Below, piece after piece: positions 7,002 through 11,806 of a DNA stretch of 11,806 nt. The stretch comes from DASRJX01 sp035649235 (GTDB taxonomy: Bacteria; Acidobacteriota; Polarisedimenticolia; Gp22-AA2). Every line of letters begins with the position of its first letter. The first letter of the stretch is position 1. The translations under genes and the position numbers were made by a program. The stretch spans positions 1 through 11,806 of the forward strand of contig DASRJX010000175.1 of the NCBI GenBank assembly GCA_035649235.1. Direction: 5' to 3'. The notes beneath the pieces were generated by a model that made no database searches, was not told the origin of the DNA, and worked only from the letters and a program-made list of their open reading frames with translations.

Positions 7002-7003
7002 AT
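6998..7003 (+). promoter_or_regulatory. Weak candidate -10 for the class V aminotransferase gene
   Basis: TATCAT (five of six), preceded by GTG, lies 25 bases before GTG 7028. No convincing -35 is present. If used, transcription would start near 7010 and the upstream in-frame GTG at 6995 could not be the start. Confidence 0.25.
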
Positions 7004-7027
7004 GCCGCCACGCAGCCAGGGGGGAAC

Positions 7028-8176
7028 GTGGCGGAGCCGGGCGAAGGATTCCGGAGGTATTTCTCCGACTTCGGGGGCAAGGCCTATCTGGACTGCGCCG
7101 CGCAGGGCCCCTTCCCCCGGGAGACCAGCGAGGCGATCCGGCAGGCCCTCCGGCTGAAGGAGCATCCCGAGGAGGTGCACCCCGAGATCTTCGAAGAGCT
7201 GCCGGCCCGGGCCCGCGCCGCGGCGGCGCGCCTGATCGGATGCAGCCCGGCCAGCATCACGCTCGGCACCGGGGCCTCGCACGGCCTCAACGTGGCGGCG
7301 CTGGGCCTGCCGTTGCGGCGCGGCGACGAGGTGCTCATGGCGCAGGGGGAGTTCCCGGCCGTGGTCCACCCCTTCCTCAACCTGGAGGCCGCGGGCGTGA
7401 GCGTGCGCTTCGTGCCCCCCTCGTCCGGCAGGATCGTGGAGGCTGAGGACCTCATCCGCGCGATCGGGCCGCAGACCCGCGCCGTCGCCGTCTCCCTCGT
7501 CACCTTCAACACCGGATACCGGATCGACGTCGCGGCCATCGGCGACGCCTGCAGGGAGCGCGGACTGTTCTTCGTCGTCGACGGAGCGCAGGCCATCGGC
7601 GCCATCGACTTCCGCGTTGCCGATCACCCGATCGACGTCCTGGCGGTGAGCGGATACAAGTGGCTGTTCGCGCCGTACGGCACGGGGTTCTCCTACGTCA
7701 GCCCGCGGGTGCTCGACCGGATGCGCGTGGCGCACGTCAACTGGCAGACGGTCGAGGGGGCGACGCAGCTCAACCGGCCGTTCGACCCCACGCTGAAGTT
7801 CCGCGACGGTGCCTGCCGCTTCGACACGCCGGAGACGGCGTCGTTCCTGAACCTGACCGGGTTCGCGGCGTCGGTCGAGTTCCTGAACCGGGTGCGCGTG
7901 TCGACCGTCGAGGCGCACGCCGCGCGGCTCCTCGACCGGCTCCTCCTGGGGGTGGCGACGACGCCGCTCCGCCCGGCCTCCGACGTGCGGCCGAAGCGGC
8001 GCTCGACGATCCTGGCGCTGGAGGCGGGGAGCCTCGACGCGACGCGGCGCATCTGGCGGCGCTTGCTCGAACGGGGGGTCGTCGTCAGCCTGCGCGACAA
8101 CCTGATTCGCGTCGCACCGAACATCTACAACACACCCCAGGACATCGATCGCTTCCTGGAGTCCGCGTCGGCCTGA
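7028..8176 (+). CDS. Class V aminotransferase (cysteine desulfurase-like fold, no catalytic Cys)
   Basis: PLP-dependent fold-type I enzyme of the class V aminotransferase family (SufS/Csd, isopenicillin N epimerase, kynureninase). Numbered from GTG 7028: GTGASHGLN at about 80-88 binds the PLP phosphate, VVDGAQA at 183-189 has the Asp that pairs with the pyridine nitrogen, and SGYKWLFAPYGTGF at 208-221 carries the Schiff-base Lys211. The end (NLIRVAPNIYNTPQDIDRFL) matches SufS-like proteins, but the loop before it (GVVVSLRD) has no Cys where desulfurases carry the sulfur-accepting one. All four Cys lie elsewhere, so a desulfurase role is doubtful and the substrate is unknown. GTG 7028 follows AGGGGGG at 7018-7024; GTG 6995 would add 11 residues. 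No suf or isc genes adjoin. It stands alone, divergent from the ThyX-like gene. Confidence 0.85.
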   Translation: MAEPGEGFRRYFSDFGGKAYLDCAAQGPFPRETSEAIRQALRLKEHPEEVHPEIFEELPARARAAAARLIGCSPASITLGTGASHGLNVAALGLPLRRGDEVLMAQGEFPAVVHPFLNLEAAGVSVRFVPPSSGRIVEAEDLIRAIGPQTRAVAVSLVTFNTGYRIDVAAIGDACRERGLFFVVDGAQAIGAIDFRVADHPIDVLAVSGYKWLFAPYGTGFSYVSPRVLDRMRVAHVNWQTVEGATQLNRPFDPTLKFRDGACRFDTPETASFLNLTGFAASVEFLNRVRVSTVEAHAARLLDRLLLGVATTPLRPASDVRPKRRSTILALEAGSLDATRRIWRRLLERGVVVSLRDNLIRVAPNIYNTPQDIDRFLESASA

Positions 8177-8187
8177 GCATCCGTCGA

Positions 8188-8217
8188 TTGACCCTCTCTC
8201 GGGGCGGTTGCTATAAT
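8188..8217 (+). promoter_or_regulatory. Strong sigma70-type promoter of the lpd operon
   Basis: TTGACC at 8188-8193 (five of six to TTGACA), an 18-base spacer, then TATAAT at 8212-8217 preceded by TGC (extended -10, TGCTATAAT). Initiation near 8224 gives a leader of about 42 bases with a T-run at 8226-8230. It lies in the 89-base gap after the aminotransferase stop, so lpd and the genes behind it form an independent unit. Confidence 0.8.
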
Positions 8218-8255
8218 CCGCGCTCTTTTTCCACGGCCATCCCGTCGCACTCTTC

Positions 8256-8260
8256 GGAGG
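8256..8260 (+). promoter_or_regulatory. Ribosome binding site deciding the lpd start
   Basis: GGAGG lies five bases before GTG 8266. It fixes the start: the frame is open far upstream, but only as an out-of-phase shadow of the aminotransferase gene. Confidence 0.7.
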
Positions 8261-8265
8261 ATCAG

Positions 8266-9669
8266 GTGGCGGAACCACGGCAGTTCGACGTCGCGATCAT
8301 CGGCTCCGGACCGGGCGGGTACGTGGCGGCGATCCGCACGGCGCAGCTCGGCCTGAAGACCGCCTTGGTGGAGAAGGACGCGGCCCTGGGCGGCACCTGC
8401 CTTCACGTCGGCTGCATCCCGACCAAGGCGTTGCTGCACAGCGCCGACATCCTGGACGCGGCGCGTGAGGGACCCAAGTTCGGCGTCCTCACCGGCAAGG
8501 TGGAGCTCGATCTGGCCGCCGTCCACAAGTACCGCACCGACGTCGTGCGCCGCCAGGCCCGCGGCGTCGAGTACCTGATGAAGAAGAACAACGTCACCGT
8601 GATCCAGGGACACGGTCGCCTCCGAGGACCGGGCCGCGTCGAGGTGAAGCCGGCGAGCGGCGCCGCCGAGACCGTGGCGGCGAAGAACGTCATCCTGGCG
8701 ACCGGCTCCGCCGCCCGCCTCCTGCCGGGCCTGGAGGCCGACGGGCGCCGCGTCATCACCAGCACCGAGGCTCTGTCGCTCCAGGCGGTGCCGAAGTCGA
8801 TGCTGATCCTCGGCGCCGGCGCCGTGGGGGTGGAGTTCGCGTCGATCTACTCCCGCTTCGGGAGCAAGGTGACGCTCGTCGAGATGCTGCCCCGCGTCCT
8901 GCCGATCGAGGACGAGGAGGTTTCGGCCGAGATGCACAAGGCGCTCAAGCGGCGCGGCATCGAGGTGCGCGTCGGCAGCAAGGTCGAGAGCGTCAAGGTG
9001 CTCGACAAGGAGGTCGAGATCCAGGCGCAATCGCAGAAAGGTGTCGAGACGCTCAAAGGGGAGGTGCTGCTGGTGGCGGTCGGGCGTCGTCCCCTGACCG
9101 GCGACGTCGGGCTGGACACCACGAAGGCGCAGCTCGATCGCGGCTACGTCAAGGTCGACGCCCGCATGCAGACGTCAGAGCCGGGCCTCTACGCCATCGG
9201 CGACATCCTGCCGACCCCGATGCTGGCGCACCTCGCGTCGCACGAAGGGCTGGTCGCGGCGGAGGCGATCGCCGGGAAGAACCCGCGTCCGATCGACTAC
9301 GACCACGTGCCGAACGCGACCTACAGCGATCCGGAGGTGGCGAGCGTCGGGCTGACGGAAGCCGCGGCCAGGGCCCGCGGGCACAAGGTGAAGACGGGGC
9401 AGTTCCCGTTCCCGCCGCTCGGCAAGGGGCGCATCCTGGGCGTCCAGGAGGGGTTCGTCAAGATCGTGGCCGACGAGCGCTACGACGAGCTGCTCGGCGT
9501 GCACATCATCGGACCGAAGGCGACCGAGCTGATCGGCGAAGCCACGCTCGGGCTGACGCTGGAGACGACGGTGGAGGAGATCGAGCACGCCATCCACGCG
9601 CATCCCACGCTGTCGGAGGCGATGGGCGAGGCGGCGCTGGCCCTGCACGGCCGCGGGATCCATCTCTGA
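8266..9669 (+). CDS. lpdA: Dihydrolipoyl dehydrogenase (E3)
   Basis: FAD-dependent E3 that reoxidises dihydrolipoyl groups of 2-oxo acid dehydrogenase complexes and reduces NAD+. The 467-aa product has the usual length. From GTG 8266: FAD-binding GSGPGG at 13-18, redox-active Cys45 and Cys50 in GGTCLHVGCIPTKALL, NAD-binding GAGAVG at 183-188, the second FAD motif YAIGD at 309-313, and the catalytic His446/Glu451 pair in HAHPTLSE. All catalytic residues are present. It has no N-terminal lipoyl domain. It is first in the operon, 26 bases before E1 alpha, with its own strong promoter. Placing E3 first is less common than placing it last. Confidence 0.96.
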   Translation: MAEPRQFDVAIIGSGPGGYVAAIRTAQLGLKTALVEKDAALGGTCLHVGCIPTKALLHSADILDAAREGPKFGVLTGKVELDLAAVHKYRTDVVRRQARGVEYLMKKNNVTVIQGHGRLRGPGRVEVKPASGAAETVAAKNVILATGSAARLLPGLEADGRRVITSTEALSLQAVPKSMLILGAGAVGVEFASIYSRFGSKVTLVEMLPRVLPIEDEEVSAEMHKALKRRGIEVRVGSKVESVKVLDKEVEIQAQSQKGVETLKGEVLLVAVGRRPLTGDVGLDTTKAQLDRGYVKVDARMQTSEPGLYAIGDILPTPMLAHLASHEGLVAAEAIAGKNPRPIDYDHVPNATYSDPEVASVGLTEAAARARGHKVKTGQFPFPPLGKGRILGVQEGFVKIVADERYDELLGVHIIGPKATELIGEATLGLTLETTVEEIEHAIHAHPTLSEAMGEAALALHGRGIHL

Positions 9670-9695
9670 GAGGCCCCCGGGGAGCGGCGAAGACG

Positions 9696-10781
9696 ATGCC
9701 CGCGAGGAAGTCCCGCACGCGCCCGAGAGGGACGTCCCGCTTCCCGCCGGGCACGGCGCCCGGGCCGCTCCTGCCGATGCGCAACCCCGGGCTCTCCCGG
9801 GAGCAGCTCCTGACGCTGCACCGTCATCTCCTCCTCAACCGGATGCTCGAGGACAAGCTGACCGCCCTCTATCGGCAGGGGAGGATCACGGGCGGGCTCT
9901 ACAGCAGCCTCGGCCAGGAGGCGATCTCCGTCGGCACCGCCTTCGCCCTCGAGCCGACCGACCTCCTGGCGCCGATGATCCGCAACATCGGCTCCCTCCT
10001 GGTGCGCGGCGTGACGCCCCTCGACTTCTTCAAGCAGTACATGGGACGCTACGATTCGCCGACCCACGGCAAGGACGGGACGCTGCATTTCGGGAACGTC
10101 GAGCGGCTGTCCCTCATCGGGCCGATCAGCCATCTCGGGACGCTCATCCCGGTCCTGGCGGGCGCCGCGCTGGCCGCCCGGATGCGCGGCGAGTCGCGCT
10201 GCGCCCTGACCTACATCGGCGACGGAGGCACCTCGACGGGCTATTTCCACGAGGGCTTCAACCTGGCCGCGGTCCAGAGGCTGCCGCTCGTCCTGGTCAT
10301 CGAGAACAACGGCTACGCCTATTCGACCACGACCGACCGGCAGTTCGCGGTGGCATCGATCGCCGAGCGCGGCCCCGCCTACGGGGCGGCCTCGGAATCG
10401 GTGGACGGCACCGACGTCCTGGCGGTCTACGCCGCCACCCACCGCGCGGTCGAGCGCGGACGGCGCGGCGATGGCGCCACCCTCCTGGAGTGCCGGTGCC
10501 TCCGGATGAAGGGGCACGCGCAGCACGACGACATGCGCTACGTCCCGAAGGACCTCCTCGACGCCTGGGCGGAGCGCGACCCGATCGATCGCTTCGAGCG
10601 CTACCTGGTGCAGGAGGCGGTCGCCTCGGCCGGGGAGCTGCGCGCCGTGGCGGACGAGATCGGGCCGCTCCTCGACGCCGCCGCCGACGAGGCGGAGCGC
10701 TGCCCGCCGGCCCCCGAGGAGGAGGCGCTGCGCGGCGTCTACAAGGAGCCCGGCTACGAGGCACCCTGGTGGCCGGCATGA
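9696..10781 (+). CDS. 2-oxo acid dehydrogenase E1 alpha subunit (branched-chain type likely)
   Basis: Thiamine diphosphate-binding alpha subunit of an alpha2-beta2 E1, which decarboxylates a 2-oxo acid and passes the acyl group to E2. In the 361-aa product, the ThDP/Mg motif begins GDGGTS at 175-180 and ends with ENN at 203-205. RNIGSLLVRG at 96-105 and HGKDGTLHF at 124-132 are family blocks. MKGHAQHDDMRYVP at 271-284 corresponds to the active-site loop with its His. The first 27 residues are Arg/Pro-rich, and ATG 9777 (residue 28) is an alternative start. GGGGAG at 9679-9684 lies 11 bases before ATG 9696. The substrate is not settled: the sequence reads more like branched-chain than pyruvate dehydrogenase, but acetoin and pyruvate enzymes are relatives. 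Confidence 0.9.
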   Translation: MPARKSRTRPRGTSRFPPGTAPGPLLPMRNPGLSREQLLTLHRHLLLNRMLEDKLTALYRQGRITGGLYSSLGQEAISVGTAFALEPTDLLAPMIRNIGSLLVRGVTPLDFFKQYMGRYDSPTHGKDGTLHFGNVERLSLIGPISHLGTLIPVLAGAALAARMRGESRCALTYIGDGGTSTGYFHEGFNLAAVQRLPLVLVIENNGYAYSTTTDRQFAVASIAERGPAYGAASESVDGTDVLAVYAATHRAVERGRRGDGATLLECRCLRMKGHAQHDDMRYVPKDLLDAWAERDPIDRFERYLVQEAVASAGELRAVADEIGPLLDAAADEAERCPPAPEEEALRGVYKEPGYEAPWWPA

Positions 10782-10830
10782 CGGCGATGGCGCGGGAGCC
10801 GCTCGCGACGCGGCGCACGAAGGCGGTCCG

Positions 10831-11806
10831 ATGGCTCTGACGACCTATCTCGAGGCGATCCGCCAGGGGATCTGGGAAGAGATGGAGCGCGATCCGAGCG
10901 TCTTCATCCTGGGCGAGGACATCGGCGTCTACGGCGGCGCCTTCAAGGTGACCGAAGGAATGCTGGAGCGCTTCGGCGCGGAGCGGGTGATCGACACCCC
11001 GATCGCCGAGGGTGCGATCGTCGGCGCCGCGATCGGCGCGGCGCTCATGGGGATGCGGCCGATCGCCGAGATGCAGTTCATCGATTTCATCTCCTGCGCC
11101 TTCGACCAGATCACCAACTTCGCCGCCAAGAACCGCTACCGCTGGGGGGCCGGCGTCCCGATCGTGGTGCGGGGCCCCTGCGGCGGCGGGGTCCGCGGCG
11201 GGCCGTTCCACTCACAGAATCCGGAGATGTACTTCGTGCACACCCCCGGGCTCAAGGTGGTCGCGCCCGCCACCGCGCGCGACGCCAAGGGCCTCCTCAA
11301 GGCGGCGGTGCGCGACGACGACCCGGTCATCTACCTGGAGCACAAGTACCTCTACAGGAGGATCAAGGAGGAGCTGCCGGCGGGGGACTACGTGGTGCCG
11401 ATCGGGAAGGCGGAGGTCCGGCGCGAGGGGACCGACCTGTCGATCCTCACCTACGGCGCGATGCTCTACCCCTGCCTGGAAGCGGCCGAGGCGCTCGAGA
11501 AGGAGCGCGGCGCCCGGGCGGAGGTGATCGACCTGCGCACCCTCCTGCCGCTCGATCGGGAGGCGATCGTCGCGACCGCCCGCAAGACCGGCAAGGTCAT
11601 GGTGGTGCACGAGGATACGCGGACCGGAGGGATCGCCGGCGAGATCGCCGCGACCATCAACGAGGAGGCCTTCGATCACCTCGACGGCCCCGTCCTGCGC
11701 GTGACCGCTCCCGACACGCCGGTCCCGTATGCCGCGCCGCTGGAGGACTTTTTTCTTCCAAACAAAGAGAAGATACTGCACGTTGCCACCAGGCTGGTAG
11801 GCTACT
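10831..11806 (+). CDS. 2-oxo acid dehydrogenase E1 beta subunit (3' partial)
   Basis: Transketolase-like beta subunit of the E1 heterotetramer. The frame from ATG 10831 stays open to the window end (325 residues); the family is about 325-330 aa, so only the last few residues are missing. The product begins MALTTYLEAIRQG, with GEDIGVYGGAFKVT at 28-41, the catalytic Glu60 in IAEGAIVG, QFIDFI at 82-87, and His127 in GPFHSQNPE. EVIDLRTLLPLD and HEDTRTGGIAGEI follow. HSQNPE, the LYR block and DTPVPYAAPLEDFFLP recall branched-chain E1 beta more than pyruvate E1 beta; that is by eye. It starts 49 bases after E1 alpha ends, with no obvious ribosome binding site. An E2 gene is expected downstream. Confidence 0.92.
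   Translation, partial: MALTTYLEAIRQGIWEEMERDPSVFILGEDIGVYGGAFKVTEGMLERFGAERVIDTPIAEGAIVGAAIGAALMGMRPIAEMQFIDFISCAFDQITNFAAKNRYRWGAGVPIVVRGPCGGGVRGGPFHSQNPEMYFVHTPGLKVVAPATARDAKGLLKAAVRDDDPVIYLEHKYLYRRIKEELPAGDYVVPIGKAEVRREGTDLSILTYGAMLYPCLEAAEALEKERGARAEVIDLRTLLPLDREAIVATARKTGKVMVVHEDTRTGGIAGEIAATINEEAFDHLDGPVLRVTAPDTPVPYAAPLEDFFLPNKEKILHVATRLVGY

Noticed and set aside
5517..7157. 546-codon open frame on the plus strand opposite the ThyX-like gene
   Set aside because: It is a GC-driven shadow of the minus-strand gene: Arg/Val/Leu/His-rich with no recognisable domain, while the opposite strand has clear ThyX motifs and a TATAAT promoter.
7660..8265. Upstream extension of the lpd frame into the aminotransferase gene
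   Set aside because: This part is out of phase with the real aminotransferase. lpd has a good promoter and GGAGG immediately before GTG 8266, and the product then begins at its FAD motif as the family does.
11740..11785. Locally AT-richer stretch with a T-run near the end of E1 beta
   Set aside because: It encodes the conserved EDFFLPNKEKI end of the subunit, so codon content explains it. No sign of an insertion or terminator.
1..11806. Search for CRISPR arrays, insertion sequences, tRNA genes and long direct repeats
   Set aside because: No repeated spacers, transposase motifs, tRNA-like clover patterns or long repeats were visible. The window is nearly all coding, with no gap above about 110 bases.

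Overview
This is a GC-rich stretch of bacterial chromosome, almost entirely coding, and it looks like core metabolism rather than accessory DNA. I see no mobile elements, CRISPR arrays, rRNA or tRNA genes. Extended -10 promoters (TGCTATAAT, TGCTAGAAT), frequent GTG starts, a signal-peptide-bearing parvulin foldase, and a lpd plus two-subunit 2-oxo acid dehydrogenase cluster fit an aerobic or respiring, probably Gram-negative bacterium. A GC-rich environmental lineage such as Acidobacteriota or a neighbour is possible, but that placement is a guess.

Layout. Bases 1-3337 form a plus-strand run: a MidA/NDUFAF7-type methyltransferase (cut off at its 5' end), an Mrp/ApbC/Ind1-type Fe-S carrier ATPase, a secreted parvulin prolyl isomerase and a small CBU_0592-like membrane protein. 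The genes are tightly spaced or overlapping. Bases 3364-4630 hold a second plus-strand unit with its own extended -10: a Bcp peroxiredoxin, an unrecognised 125-aa protein and a Rieske ferredoxin that overlaps it by one base. Converging on this, on the minus strand (6935 down to 4645), are an unusual tandem ThyX-domain protein and trmB, coupled by a TAGTG stop/start overlap. A short divergent promoter region (6960-7027) separates them from a plus-strand class V aminotransferase that lacks the desulfurase cysteine. From a strong sigma70-type promoter at 8188-8217, a further plus-strand operon runs lpd - E1 alpha - E1 beta. E1 beta runs off the window end and lacks only its last few residues; an E2 gene is expected beyond.

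How the genes work together. Mitochondrial homologues of the first two genes, NDUFAF7 and NUBPL/Ind1, are both respiratory complex I assembly factors, so their 10-bp adjacency suggests a complex I maturation pair. The Bcp-unknown-Rieske unit looks like a small redox or peroxide-defence unit. The lpd-E1 cluster is a 2-oxo acid dehydrogenase operon, more like the branched-chain than the pyruvate type by eye. The most unusual protein is the tandem ThyX-like one: both copies of the family signature are degenerate, the copies look complementary, and a cysteine-bearing tail follows. I found no clearly new multi-gene system.
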